From assembly GCA_964397015.1 (NCBI GenBank), contig CAYNHL010000016.1, positions 1-41,728 on the forward strand: a stretch of 41,728 nt of DNA, written 5' to 3'. Origin of the DNA: MADRE2 sp964397015. GTDB lineage: Bacteria; Desulfobacterota; Desulfobacteria; Desulfobacterales; Desulfobacteraceae. Position numbers and translations under genes: made by a program. Shown here in pieces: positions 1 to 9,097 of this stretch; position 1 is the first letter of the stretch; the number at the start of each line of letters is the position of its first letter. Under the pieces are notes generated by a model, which was not told the origin of the DNA, did no database searches, and saw only the letters and a list, made by a program, of their open reading frames with translations.

Positions 1-1113
1 CTCAGGAAAGGCCTTGAAAACGAAGATGAAATCAAGGAAGCTGAATCCTGTGTCAAGTGTCATACGCCTGTAGGGGTCATATCAGGTTATCCTGAAAAAT
101 TTTCAGATGACAGAGAGCTGGTTCCGGATATAGCCACCCATGGTATCCAGTGTGATTACTGCCATTCAGCCGTTGATACGGATAAAATGTACAACAATGG
201 CCTGGTGATCAGTCCGGGGAACGGTGAGGATGACCCGGGTATCAAGAGAGGGCCTTTTGATGATGCCGAGCCGGACTATCACGAGGCGGCCTATTCACAG
301 CTTCATACCGAGTCCGGGATATGCGGGACCTGTCACAATGTCAAACATGTCGTGTTTGGTACTGATCTTGAGACAACTTACGAGGAATGGAAAAACAGCC
401 CCTATAATACAGAAAATCCGGAAGATCGTATTACCTGCCAGGGATGCCATATGTACCAGAGACCCGGCATCCCGGCTACCGGATCAACACAGCGGCCCTT
501 GAACCCGGGGCCTGCGTCAGATTATACACATGACCGGCCGCATATTTTTACCCATTATTTTGTCGGGGGAAATCAATTGATCCCGTCCATGGCAGGAGAT
601 ACCCTCAAGGCTGATATGGCCGTACAGAGGCTGACACATGCTGCAACACTATCGGTTGATAATAGCCTGGCCGAAGGCCGCATTGAGATTCATGTCACCA
701 ACAGCGGTGCCGGACACTCCATTCCTACCGGTGTTACCGATCTTCGGCAGGTCTGGCTGGAGATCGTGATTACCGGTGAAGGCGGAAAAACCGTGTTTGA
801 ATCCGGGCAGTTGGATGGAAAAGGATATGTGCCTCAAGATGCCATTATGTACAAAACAGTTTACGGTGACGAGAACAATCAGCCTACATTAAATATCGCC
901 AAGGCCAGGTCCATTCTTTCGGATTACCGGATTCCGGCGAAACAGACCCTGACTCAAACCATATCATTACCCGGTACAGTAAAACCAGGGATGAAACTCA
1001 AAGTCCGGCTGTTGTACAGGAGCCTCGGGCATCGTCTTATTGACCAGATCCCCGGAGCAGGCAGACTCAAGCCTGATGTCGTGGAAATGGCATCAGTTGA
1101 AACCATTCTCTAA
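1..1113 (+). CDS. Multihaem (tetrahaem) c-type cytochrome, 5' end missing
   Basis: The reading frame is open from the first base of the window, so the N-terminus and signal peptide lie outside. Four CxxCH haem-attachment motifs are visible in frame: CVKCH (nt 49-63), CDYCH (151-165), CGTCH (322-336) and CQGCH (436-450). The C-terminal half has no haem motifs and looks like the beta-rich tail (around GHSIPTG, with aromatic and charged strands) seen in periplasmic multihaem cytochromes of sulfate and metal reducers. The likely role is periplasmic or membrane-associated electron transfer; the redox partner cannot be told. The ATG at 187 is internal because two haem motifs lie upstream of it in frame. 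The next gene starts 10 nt after the stop and has its own ribosome binding site. Confidence 0.88.
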   Translation, partial: LRKGLENEDEIKEAESCVKCHTPVGVISGYPEKFSDDRELVPDIATHGIQCDYCHSAVDTDKMYNNGLVISPGNGEDDPGIKRGPFDDAEPDYHEAAYSQLHTESGICGTCHNVKHVVFGTDLETTYEEWKNSPYNTENPEDRITCQGCHMYQRPGIPATGSTQRPLNPGPASDYTHDRPHIFTHYFVGGNQLIPSMAGDTLKADMAVQRLTHAATLSVDNSLAEGRIEIHVTNSGAGHSIPTGVTDLRQVWLEIVITGEGGKTVFESGQLDGKGYVPQDAIMYKTVYGDENNQPTLNIAKARSILSDYRIPAKQTLTQTISLPGTVKPGMKLKVRLLYRSLGHRLIDQIPGAGRLKPDVVEMASVETIL

Positions 1114-1123
1114 AGGAGACATC

Positions 1124-2698
1124 ATGATCATCACGTTTTACGGCGGTGTCAGGGAAGTAACCGGATCCATGCACCTTCTCTCGGTCGACAAGGACCATAT
1201 TATGCTGGACTGCGGCATGTTCCAGGGCAGAAGAAGGGACAGCGACCTGAAAAACAGGCAGTTTCCAGTGGACCCGAAACTTGTTACCAATATGGTACTG
1301 TCCCATGCCCATATCGATCATTCCGGCCGCATTCCCCTGCTGACAAAAAATGGTTATACCGGCCGTATCATCTGCACTCGAACCACAGAGTCAGCCTGTC
1401 AGCTTTTACTGATGGACTCTGCCCATATCCAGGAATCCGATGCTGGTTACCTTAACTACAAAACCCTTCGAAGCCACCTGTACAATCTGAAAAATTCAAA
1501 AAAGGCGGATATCAGCAACCGGGAAAAGGAGAAGATAGGCAGGACTCTTAAAAAAAGCCGCCATGAACTCGACCTCGCGACCATCGGGGTTCTGATGGAA
1601 AAATACAATTTAAAAACAGTGGAACCGCTATATAACAGTGATGAGGCCCAGTCCGCCCTTTCCTGTTTTGACGGGTATCCCTATGATACTCCTGTTACCA
1701 TTGGCAAGGGCATGACAGCAACCTTTTTTGAAGCAGGCCATATCCTGGGTTCCGCCATGGTGCTGATAAGTTTCAAGGAAAAGCAGAGAAAAAAAAATAT
1801 TTTGTTCACAGGTGATATCGGTCGTTTTGACAGCCCGGTGATCCGGAAACCCAACCTGATTTTTCCGGAAGAAGCCAGGGATATCGATCTTTTGATCATG
1901 GAAAGCACCTATGGAGACCGTCATCATGAAACATCGGATGATCTGAGAAAAAGGATTAAACAGGTTGTTATCGAAACGGTTGAAAGGGGGGGCTCTGTCC
2001 TGATTCCCTCGTTTGCCTTCGGCCGGACCCAGGATGTTGTCTATGTGCTCCACGAACTGTATGAAAAGAACGAAGTGCCTCGCGTCCCCATTTACGTCGA
2101 TTCTCCTTTAGCAGCTAAATTGACCCGGGTGTATGCCGAACATCCGGAAGTCTATGACAAGCAGACCCATGAAACATTTCTGGAAAAAGGACGTAATCCC
2201 TTTTCTTTTAAGGAGATTGTCTATACGGAACGGGTCGAGGATTCCATGAAAATCATGAAAGACACCCGTCCCCACATTGTGCTGTCCGCTTCAGGAATGT
2301 GTGAAGCAGGCCGTATTCTGCATCACCTGCGCTGGAAAATACATGACCCGAAAAATACCATCCTTATAGTTGGATTCATGGCAGCCCATACCCTGGGACG
2401 GCGCCTGGTGGACCTGGGTCTGGAATATGCTGAAAACGGCCGGGCCGGTGAGCCGCCTGAAATTAAAATACTGGGCAAAACCTATCCTCTGAAGGCCGGC
2501 GTGGTAAAATTGTCCGGATTCAGCGCCCATGCCGACCAGGAAGAGATGACCAGGTTTTTAAAGTCATCCAACCTGAATTTCAAGCAGATTGCCCTGGTGC
2601 ACGGAGAGGAAGATCAATCACTTTCATTCGCACGTCATCTGAAAAGCAACGGGTATAAAGTGATGGTTCCACAGGTCGGCCAGGCCTTGAATCTGTAG
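1124..2698 (+). CDS. MBL-fold beta-CASP RNA nuclease (RMMBL family)
   Basis: This 524-residue protein has all the marks of bacterial beta-CASP RNases related to CPSF-73. The HAHIDH zinc motif is at residues 61-66. Further on are EAGHILGSA, GDIGR, the beta-CASP segment with SFAFGRTQDV, then SASGMCEAGR and the C-terminal SGFSAHADQ motif of the RMMBL domain. The expected activity is zinc-dependent endo- or exonucleolytic RNA cleavage in the cytoplasm. A lysine-rich insertion at about residues 100-170 is longer than in compact family members. The start is ATG 1124, with AAAGGAG at 1112-1118 in front; the longer frame from 1040 would overlap the cytochrome gene and lacks a ribosome binding site. 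It converges on the oxidoreductase gene, with 10 nt between the stops. Confidence 0.9.
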   Translation: MIITFYGGVREVTGSMHLLSVDKDHIMLDCGMFQGRRRDSDLKNRQFPVDPKLVTNMVLSHAHIDHSGRIPLLTKNGYTGRIICTRTTESACQLLLMDSAHIQESDAGYLNYKTLRSHLYNLKNSKKADISNREKEKIGRTLKKSRHELDLATIGVLMEKYNLKTVEPLYNSDEAQSALSCFDGYPYDTPVTIGKGMTATFFEAGHILGSAMVLISFKEKQRKKNILFTGDIGRFDSPVIRKPNLIFPEEARDIDLLIMESTYGDRHHETSDDLRKRIKQVVIETVERGGSVLIPSFAFGRTQDVVYVLHELYEKNEVPRVPIYVDSPLAAKLTRVYAEHPEVYDKQTHETFLEKGRNPFSFKEIVYTERVEDSMKIMKDTRPHIVLSASGMCEAGRILHHLRWKIHDPKNTILIVGFMAAHTLGRRLVDLGLEYAENGRAGEPPEIKILGKTYPLKAGVVKLSGFSAHADQEEMTRFLKSSNLNFKQIALVHGEEDQSLSFARHLKSNGYKVMVPQVGQALNL

Positions 2699-2708
2699 TG
2701 TCCTGCTG

Positions 2709-3995
2709 CTATATCCGGCGCTGGACAGAATGGTACATTCTCGAACCTGCTTCGTAGAACAATCCCCGCAGGTTCCGAAAAAAAACAGGGGTCATCCTGG
2801 AAACCGGCAGCGGAATATGGCCGGCGTCGCCTGAGAGCGTGTGTTCGGCAAGCAGTTTGCCAAATACCGTACCCGGACCGATACCCCTGCCGTTGTAGCA
2901 GGTGACCATGGCCATGTTTTTATCCAGCACATGAAATCTGGGTATATGGTCCGTGGTCATGGCGATCCTGCCGTACCAACCGAATTCAAACTCTACCGGA
3001 CCAGCCTGGGGAAACACTTTTTTAATGGTTCGTCTTGCCCAGGCGCGGTTGAGGTTGTATGCCATTCCCTCGACCATGCCGACACTGCCGACGATCAGGC
3101 GGCCTGCTGCATCCAGGCGGTAGGAAGACAGGATCAGGTTGGTGTCCCATGCTCCCTGGCGGTCAGGTAAGATTGTCTTTACAATGTCCTTTGGAAGAGG
3201 GCGGGTGGCGAACTGGAAAAAATTGAAGGGGACCATGTTCCGGGCCTGGTCCTTGAATACCTCCTGGGGGTATCCCTGTACGGCGATGATGACTGATTCT
3301 GCCCGGACTGTGCCGTTCGGGGTGCCCAGGTGCCATTTTCCCTCTTTTTTATCAAGGGAGGTGACTGGAGACTGCCTGTAGATGCGTGCCCCCTCTTTCA
3401 GGGCGGCGGATGCGAGCCCGAATGCATAGGACATTGGCTGGACAGTACCGGCGCGGTCATCCTGCAGTGCCCCGTAAAATGCAGCCGAACCCGTTTTGAG
3501 TGCTGCCTCATCCTTTTCAAGAAGCCGTACCGGCGCCCCGAGCTTTTTCCACTGGCGTTCGCGTTCCTGCAAAGCCCTGTACCCGCTCGCGGTGTCGGCA
3601 CAGTGCAGTGTGCCGTGATGCCATGCTTCGCACTGGATATCATATTTTTCGATCAATCCGTACACAAGCTCCGGAGAGTCGCCAAGTATCCTTATGAGCC
3701 TGTCACCATGATCCCGGCCGACAAGACGGATCACATCCTCGGGCATGAGCCACAGGCCCGCATTGACCAGGCCGACATTCCGGCCTGCGCCTCCGAACCC
3801 GACATCATTGGCTTCAAGGACAATTGAATTGACCCCTTTCAAGGACAGGTGCAGCGCTGCGCTCAATCCGGTATAACCCGCCCCTACAATGGCAACCTGT
3901 GCTGTCTGATCTTCCATGAGCCGCGGCAATTCAGGCTTGTTCTCGGCGGTCGCAGCCCACAATCCGTGCTGTATGTCTTTTTTGACGTTTTGCAT
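2709..3995 (-). CDS. FAD-dependent amino acid/amine oxidoreductase (DAO family)
   Basis: The 428-residue protein opens, after about 30 residues, with a Rossmann FAD motif (VAIVGAGYTGLSAALHL), then the GRNVGLVNAG segment typical of the glycine oxidase, sarcosine oxidase and gamma-glutamylputrescine oxidase group. The C-terminal substrate domain carries TTDHIPRFHVLD and the FAD-closing CYNGRGIGPGT segment. The family oxidises primary or secondary amines and amino acids; the substrate cannot be read from sequence. It is transcribed away from a GntR-type regulator across a 110-nt region with a perfect palindrome, so that regulator probably controls it. A secondary (N-methyl) amine substrate would fit the nearby methyltransferase cluster, but this is inference. 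A GAAAGGG stretch precedes the ATG. Confidence 0.85.
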   Translation of the reverse strand: MQNVKKDIQHGLWAATAENKPELPRLMEDQTAQVAIVGAGYTGLSAALHLSLKGVNSIVLEANDVGFGGAGRNVGLVNAGLWLMPEDVIRLVGRDHGDRLIRILGDSPELVYGLIEKYDIQCEAWHHGTLHCADTASGYRALQERERQWKKLGAPVRLLEKDEAALKTGSAAFYGALQDDRAGTVQPMSYAFGLASAALKEGARIYRQSPVTSLDKKEGKWHLGTPNGTVRAESVIIAVQGYPQEVFKDQARNMVPFNFFQFATRPLPKDIVKTILPDRQGAWDTNLILSSYRLDAAGRLIVGSVGMVEGMAYNLNRAWARRTIKKVFPQAGPVEFEFGWYGRIAMTTDHIPRFHVLDKNMAMVTCYNGRGIGPGTVFGKLLAEHTLSGDAGHIPLPVSRMTPVFFRNLRGLFYEAGSRMYHSVQRRI

Positions 3996-4035
3996 ATATA
4001 AGCCCTTTCATTACTTGATTTTTATGATATTTTGA

Positions 4036-4045
4036 TGGTATACCA
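4036..4045. promoter_or_regulatory. Perfect 10-bp palindrome, candidate GntR operator
   Basis: TGGTATACCA is its own reverse complement, and its flanks continue partly symmetric (TTT on one side, AAA on the other). It lies in the 110-nt intergenic region between the oxidoreductase (3995, minus) and the GntR gene (4106, plus). FadR/FCD-type GntR proteins commonly bind short palindromes of the form TxGTxxxACxA or TGGTATACCA-like sites, so this is a plausible autoregulatory and divergent operator. No binding data exist here. Confidence 0.5.
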
Positions 4046-4105
4046 AAAAAATATTATATGTCAATGCATAATTGACCCCTTCAGCCAGAAAAAGGAAGTC
4101 TGGAA

Positions 4106-4759
4106 ATGAACATTGATATTTACAACCGGTTGCACAAAAAAATTGTTTTCCTGGAGTACGACCCCGGCCAGGTATTGAAGGAACAGGATCTTGCCGATAA
4201 ATTCGGTGTCAGCAGGACACCGCTTCGAACGGTTCTGTTCCGCCTGGAATGGGAACACCTGGTAAAAATTCTTCCGCGTACAGGTATCCTCGTGATGGAG
4301 CTTGAACTGCAGACAATTACCAATGTATTCCAGGCCCGCCTCGAACTTGAAGCAGTTATCGGATCACTTGCGGCAGAACAGTTTACCCCGGATCATTTCA
4401 AACAGCTTGAAACATTTATCCATCTTTGTGACAACCTGATGACCGACAGGAATCCACGGGCACTTGGTACCCTTGATTTTGATATCAAACACCTGTTTCA
4501 TGCGGCGGCTAAAAATCCCTTTTTGACAGAAATGAGTGAACGGCTGTATGCCTTGACCTTCCGGCTCTGGTATTTTAATATGCTGCGGATGAACTCCGAT
4601 GAGTGGCTAATGGAAGTCAGTGCTGTAAAACAGGACCTGGTTGCCCTGTCCCGGCTGCTTGCCGGATCTGAGCCCGACAAGGTCGGCGCAGCCAGGCGGG
4701 AACAGCTGCTCAGGCACCTTAAGCGGATTCAAACCAGGTTCCTTGGCCTGGCCGGCTGA
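4106..4759 (+). CDS. GntR family transcriptional regulator, FCD type
   Basis: A 217-residue regulator. Residues 1-70 form the winged helix-turn-helix: helix LKEQDLADKFGVSRTPLRTVLFRLE, then the wing LVKILPRTGILV. The remaining alpha-helical region (about 75-215) matches the FCD ligand-binding domain, with TITNVFQARLELEAVIGSLAA as its first helix. FCD regulators usually sense small carboxylates or amino acids. GGAAG precedes the ATG. The gene is divergent from the flavin oxidoreductase and is followed 26 nt later by an aspartate kinase on the same strand, so the kinase may be co-transcribed. The effector is unknown. Confidence 0.9.
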   Translation: MNIDIYNRLHKKIVFLEYDPGQVLKEQDLADKFGVSRTPLRTVLFRLEWEHLVKILPRTGILVMELELQTITNVFQARLELEAVIGSLAAEQFTPDHFKQLETFIHLCDNLMTDRNPRALGTLDFDIKHLFHAAAKNPFLTEMSERLYALTFRLWYFNMLRMNSDEWLMEVSAVKQDLVALSRLLAGSEPDKVGAARREQLLRHLKRIQTRFLGLAG

Positions 4760-4785
4760 TGCAGGGTATGGAGGAGAGAGAAAAT

Positions 4786-5997
4786 ATGAATATTGTAGTT
4801 CAAAAATATGGTGGGTCCAGTGTGGCCGATGTGGAAAAAATCAAGCAGATCGCATTGAAGATTCAACAGGCGGTAACAGATGACACGCGGATTGCCGTTG
4901 TGGTGTCGGCAATGGGAAAATCAACCGATTCTCTGGTTTCCATGGCCAGATCCATATGTCATGATCCTGCCCGCAGGGAAATGGACATGCTGTTGAGCAC
5001 AGGTGAACGGATTACCATGGCGCTGCTGTGTATGGCATTGAACGAGCTTGGTATTGAAGCCGTCTCTTTTACCGGTTCCCAGGCCGGCATCATCACCAAT
5101 GACCGGCACAACGACGCAAGGGTGATCGAAGTAAGACCTTTCAGGGTCATGGATGAGCTCGAGCAGGGTAAAGTCGTCGTTATCGGCGGGTTCCAGGGAG
5201 TGAGCTATAAAAGGGAAATAACCACACTGGGAAGGGGCGGGTCGGATACAACGGCAGTGGCCTTAGCGGCGGCCCTTGATGCAGGCAGGTGTGAAATTTA
5301 TTCCGATATCGACGGGGTTTATTCGGCAGATCCTGCTGTGGTACCGGATGCAAGACACCTGCCTGAACTGTCGTATCCGGTCATGCAGGAAATGAGCATG
5401 GCCGGAGCCAAAGTGCTTCATGCCCAGGCGGTTCAGTTTGCCAAGGAAAAAAATATTGCGATTTATGCCCGGTCAACCTTTGACCGGGAACGGGAGACCA
5501 TTATACGAAAGATTGCACCCGGCACAATAAAGGGAGTCGTCGGGATTGCCAGTGAATCAGACATTACCCGGGTCATAGTCAGGAAAAACCGTGTTCACCG
5601 TCCGTTTGCCAAGATACTCGAATACCTTGAATCCGAACAGGTTCCGGTCAAGGAAGTTCATGTTTCATCGCTGGACGGACCTGTGGATACTGCATCTTTT
5701 GTGGTATCGTCTAAAAATATATATGGATGGGACCGCATCCGCCGAACATTGAACGACCGCTATCCGGATATGATCCGGTTTGATACATCCTTGTCCGCTT
5801 TGTCCCTTATAGGCGAGGGACTTAGCAAGGACAATTCGATCCTGATGGAAACCCTGGCCCTGATGGAGAATCACAAAATCGAATACAGGGGACTTGTTAC
5901 GACCAGTTTCAGGATTTCAATGCTGGTGGATCATGCATGCATAAAAGAGGGCATACGGATCTGTCATGAAAAATGGATGACCCCGCAAAGATCCTGA
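4786..5997 (+). CDS. Aspartate kinase (short type)
   Basis: This 403-residue protein catalyses ATP-dependent phosphorylation of aspartate, the first step to lysine, threonine and methionine. Visible are the N-terminal KYGGSSV motif, the FTGSQAGI segment, GRGGSDTTAVALAAAL in the catalytic domain, the CEIYSDIDGVYSADP motif, and a C-terminal half of ACT-type regulatory repeats. The length is that of the usual bacterial LysC. ATG 4786 is preferred over the overlapping ATG at 4759 because GGAGGAGAG lies just upstream and the first residues MNIVVQKYGG match the family start. Placement behind a GntR regulator and before a methyltransferase cluster is unusual for a biosynthetic kinase. A second, longer aspartate kinase occurs at 26405. 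Confidence 0.9.
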   Translation: MNIVVQKYGGSSVADVEKIKQIALKIQQAVTDDTRIAVVVSAMGKSTDSLVSMARSICHDPARREMDMLLSTGERITMALLCMALNELGIEAVSFTGSQAGIITNDRHNDARVIEVRPFRVMDELEQGKVVVIGGFQGVSYKREITTLGRGGSDTTAVALAAALDAGRCEIYSDIDGVYSADPAVVPDARHLPELSYPVMQEMSMAGAKVLHAQAVQFAKEKNIAIYARSTFDRERETIIRKIAPGTIKGVVGIASESDITRVIVRKNRVHRPFAKILEYLESEQVPVKEVHVSSLDGPVDTASFVVSSKNIYGWDRIRRTLNDRYPDMIRFDTSLSALSLIGEGLSKDNSILMETLALMENHKIEYRGLVTTSFRISMLVDHACIKEGIRICHEKWMTPQRS

Positions 5998-6025
5998 AAA
6001 AGGGATACCTTTCCCGGCCTTTTTC
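5996..6025 (+). terminator. Weak hairpin at the end of the aspartate kinase gene
   Basis: GAAAAAGG (5996-6003) pairs with CCTTTTTC (6018-6025) around a 14-nt loop. The left arm includes the last base of the stop codon. The stem is A/T-rich and has no long T-run after it, so this is only a possible terminator. Confidence 0.25.
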
Positions 6026-6036
6026 CTTAGTCATTA

Positions 6037-6095
6037 ACAATTGAGTAATGATTGACAATTGAGTCCTTGACAATTGATACAGAATTGTGTATTGT
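6037..6095 (+). promoter_or_regulatory. Promoter with three ACAATTGA repeats, upstream of the MttB cluster
   Basis: A sigma-70-like promoter TTGACA (6067-6072), 17-nt spacer, TATTGT (6090-6095) lies about 100 nt before the GTG start at 6196. ACAATTGA occurs three times, at 6037-6044, 6055-6062 and 6070-6077. The third copy overlaps the -35 box, so the repeats could be regulator sites. The rest of 5998-6195 is A/T-rich, and I see no cobalamin riboswitch in it. Confidence 0.5.
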
Positions 6096-6195
6096 TCCAC
6101 ATGATGATATTTTCAATACGAAATATATTATCAAGAATATTTTGAATGATGAATTTATTAATTGAGCTGATATAAACGTATTAAGGAGTTTTCCT

Positions 6196-7410
6196 GTGAA
6201 TCATAGTCAGGTAGAAAAATCGGAAAAGTTATTTGGCAGAAATACGGTTGAAATGCTGCTTCAATCCAACACTGATGCGTACTGGATACTGGAAAACATT
6301 GGTGTCGGATGCCGGCAGCCTGACATGGTGGCGGCTTTCAAGAAATATGAAAACGACGGTCTTGCAATTGTTCATGAAGACCGGGTGTATGTGACCAAGG
6401 AACTGATTGATCAATGCCTGGAAACGGTTCCTGGGGTATCTGATTTTTTCGTACCCTTGAACAGTTTTTTCATCGGGGGCACCGCGCCTTATATTTATGA
6501 CGATGAAAACAAGACAGGCGGGATAATGCCTACGGAAGACCATGTGATCCAGATTGCCAAGATCGCCGAGAAAAGTGCAGCGGTCAGCGGTATGGGGCGT
6601 GCGGTCAAGTTGAAGAATGAAGTGGTTCAGATGAACCTGATGGACAAATACTGCAGCAAACCGCTGTATTTTGCCGTTACCAATGACGAGGCGCTGGAAC
6701 AGGCTGTCAAACTCCATGAAAAACGCAAAAATATCATGATTGTATTCTGCCTGACCAGACCGCCGGTGCAGATCAACGAGAATTTTTCAGACAGCTTTGT
6801 AAAGGTAGTCAAGGCCGGGTTGCCGGTGTTTATTTCCGCAATGCCCATGGCCGGTATCAGCGCACCTTTCTGTTATAACGGCGTGCTTGCAATGACCCAT
6901 GCCGAAGTCCTGTTCGGTATCTGCGCAGCCCAGCTGCTCAATCCGGGTGTGGCCTGTATCCATGCAGGATTTCCTACGGTTGCAGACCCCAGGATAGACT
7001 ACAACCCGAATTATGGAATGAAATCTCATAACCTCTTGAATATCCTCATGACCCACCTGAATCTCATGATGGACATTCCGTCATTCCAGAGTGCCTGTAC
7101 TACCCATGAACAGCACGTGACTCAGCGGGCACTGGATGATGCAAAAATGGGACATGCCATGTGTAAAAAATACGGTGTTCACATGATCCGGCATCCTTTT
7201 GCCTTTCTGCAGTACCTGATTGATTTTTCCATTGAGAAACTTGAAAAAGGGATCGAGATTTTTGAAAACACCACGGCTGCTGATGCACCGGAGATCGACA
7301 TGCCTGAATACGACGAACGCGGAATGGATTCGATCACGAATATCGGTCTGGGTATGTACATGGACGATCCTCTTACAACAGCCAATTTCGGCAAGCTTTT
7401 TGTCGACTGA
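6196..7410 (+). CDS. Short MttB-family corrinoid methyltransferase paralogue 1
   Basis: A 404-residue protein of the trimethylamine methyltransferase (MttB) superfamily. Family members transfer a methyl group from a quaternary or tertiary amine to a cognate corrinoid protein. Recognisable stretches are GGTAPYIYDDE, AMPMAGISAPFCYNG, LTHAEVLFG-type MTHAEVLFGICAAQLLNPG, and FQSACTTHEQH. There is no in-frame amber codon, so it is not a pyrrolysine enzyme. It is about 80-90 residues shorter than standard MttB/MtgB, and closest in pattern to the protein at 9966. The start is GTG 6196, with AAGGAG at 6183-6188. It is the first gene of the cluster that includes a corrinoid protein at 11175. The substrate is unknown. 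Confidence 0.82.
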   Translation: MNHSQVEKSEKLFGRNTVEMLLQSNTDAYWILENIGVGCRQPDMVAAFKKYENDGLAIVHEDRVYVTKELIDQCLETVPGVSDFFVPLNSFFIGGTAPYIYDDENKTGGIMPTEDHVIQIAKIAEKSAAVSGMGRAVKLKNEVVQMNLMDKYCSKPLYFAVTNDEALEQAVKLHEKRKNIMIVFCLTRPPVQINENFSDSFVKVVKAGLPVFISAMPMAGISAPFCYNGVLAMTHAEVLFGICAAQLLNPGVACIHAGFPTVADPRIDYNPNYGMKSHNLLNILMTHLNLMMDIPSFQSACTTHEQHVTQRALDDAKMGHAMCKKYGVHMIRHPFAFLQYLIDFSIEKLEKGIEIFENTTAADAPEIDMPEYDERGMDSITNIGLGMYMDDPLTTANFGKLFVD

Positions 7411-7466
7411 TAGCACAACAGTAAATAACCTGTCGCTTTAAACAAAACACAATAAGGAGAGTAATT

Positions 7467-9077
7467 ATGTGCGGTATCGCAGGATGTTTCGGCATCAAGG
7501 ATGAAGAAACGGTTAACCAGATGTTGGATGCATTGACCCATAGAGGGCCCAATGACAGGGGTATCCACAGCGGTGATCATTTTACGGTAGGGCATACTCG
7601 TCTGTCAATTGTAGACGTTGCCACGGGCCATCAACCGATCCTGACATCCGACGGCAAAAAGGGCATCATTGCCAATGGAGAAATTTACAATTTCAAGGAT
7701 ATCAGAAAAACGCTGACATCCAAGTATAATTTCAAAACCCAGTCAGATTCTGAAACCGTGCTTCGATTATACCAGGAAAAGGGATCGGACTGTGTCAAGG
7801 ATCTTGACGGCATGTTCGCCTTTGCCATTTTTGACAATGATACATATATGATCGCCAGAGATCCAATCGGAATAAAACCTCTGTATTACGGGTACAAGGA
7901 CGATCATCTGTATTTTACTTCCGAACTCGGCGCCATGAGCCTGGCTAAACTGGAAGAAGTCCATGAGTTTCCGGCAGGGTATTATTACACTCCTGAAGAA
8001 GGGTTTGTCCAGTATTACAAGGTTCCCGAAATTCAGGATCACAAGCTGACACAAATTGATAAAACAGCCGGAATCATAAGAGATACTTTCATCAGGGCGG
8101 TCAAAAAACGCCTTCTTGCAGACCCGGAAGTTCCAGTAGGCTCTTTTTGTAGCGGCGGGCTGGATTCAAGCCTCGTTGCAGCGATCGCTGCCGATGAAAT
8201 ACCCAATCTCCATACATTTGTCGTCGGGATGAAAGATGCTGCCGGAGATTTGAGTGACGATATAAAAGCGGCACGGATCGCGGCAAAACACATCGGTTCC
8301 ACCCATCATGAATACCTTTTTACGGAAAAAGACTATTACGATGTGCTGCCACATGTAATCAACAAGCTCGAAACCTATGATCCTTCACTGGTGCGGTGCG
8401 CCGTCCCCTGTTATTTCACCTGCAAGGCTGCGGCCGAATTCTGTACCGTGGTATTGACCGGCGAAGGCGCGGACGAGGTGTTTACCGGGTATCATTACAT
8501 GAAGCATTTCCCGTTTGACAAGCTGAACCTGGAAGCCAGACGGTGCATCAAGAACCTGCATAATATCAATCTCCAGCGCGCCGATCGCATGGGTATGGAT
8601 TTCAGTCTCGAGCTCAGGGTGCCTTTCCTCGATGTGGAAATGATCGATCTGGGTATGAAAATTCCGCCCGAGCTCAAAATCAGGGAACACAACGGTGACA
8701 AGATTGAAAAATGGATTCTGAGAAAGGCTTTTGAAGACACGGGTTACCTGCCTGACGATATTTTGTGGCGTTACAAGGTTCAGTACACCCAGGGTGCAGG
8801 TTGTGAGGACCTTGGCGAAAGACTGGCCAACAAGATGAGCGACGACGAGTTCGAGGCCCTTAAGGCCGAACACCCAAAAGCTGTTTTGAACAGCAAGGAA
8901 GCCGCTTATTACTTCAAAATATTCAGAGAATATCATCCCCAGGATTCAATCCTGGGTTCCATAGGCATATGGACCGGGTTTGACTTTGCAGAAGAACGGG
9001 AAAAGGTAAGGGGAACCGTTGACGGCGAGTTGAAACATGACACCTCGGAATTTTCTGATTCCGGCAAGGTGGCATAG
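7467..9077 (+). CDS. asnB: Glutamine-dependent asparagine synthase-like amidotransferase
   Basis: The 536-residue protein begins MCGIAG, giving the Cys2 N-terminal nucleophile of class II glutaminases. LTHRGPND (residues 23-30), R45 in RLSIVD and NGEIYN (70-75) complete the glutaminase domain. The synthetase domain has the PP-loop SGGLDSS at 229-235, TGEGADEVFTGY, and the closing segment PFLDVEM. Such enzymes activate a carboxylate with ATP and amidate it with ammonia from glutamine; AsnB makes asparagine. Length and motifs suit true AsnB, but its place between MttB paralogues and an amidase gene, with a MarR regulator nearby, suggests a specialised amidation. An aspartate kinase upstream also points to aspartate-like chemistry. 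GGAGAG precedes the ATG. Confidence 0.85.
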   Translation: MCGIAGCFGIKDEETVNQMLDALTHRGPNDRGIHSGDHFTVGHTRLSIVDVATGHQPILTSDGKKGIIANGEIYNFKDIRKTLTSKYNFKTQSDSETVLRLYQEKGSDCVKDLDGMFAFAIFDNDTYMIARDPIGIKPLYYGYKDDHLYFTSELGAMSLAKLEEVHEFPAGYYYTPEEGFVQYYKVPEIQDHKLTQIDKTAGIIRDTFIRAVKKRLLADPEVPVGSFCSGGLDSSLVAAIAADEIPNLHTFVVGMKDAAGDLSDDIKAARIAAKHIGSTHHEYLFTEKDYYDVLPHVINKLETYDPSLVRCAVPCYFTCKAAAEFCTVVLTGEGADEVFTGYHYMKHFPFDKLNLEARRCIKNLHNINLQRADRMGMDFSLELRVPFLDVEMIDLGMKIPPELKIREHNGDKIEKWILRKAFEDTGYLPDDILWRYKVQYTQGAGCEDLGERLANKMSDDEFEALKAEHPKAVLNSKEAAYYFKIFREYHPQDSILGSIGIWTGFDFAEEREKVRGTVDGELKHDTSEFSDSGKVA

Positions 9078-9097
9078 GACCGGACCAGGCATGTATC

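Noticed and set aside
1040..1123. Longer start for the beta-CASP nuclease
   Set aside because: It lies inside the cytochrome gene in another frame and has no ribosome binding site; ATG 1124 has AAAGGAG in front and fits the family N-terminus.
5998..6195. Cobalamin riboswitch upstream of the corrinoid cluster
   Set aside because: I found no B12-box-like sequence or matching structure here or before the corrinoid gene.
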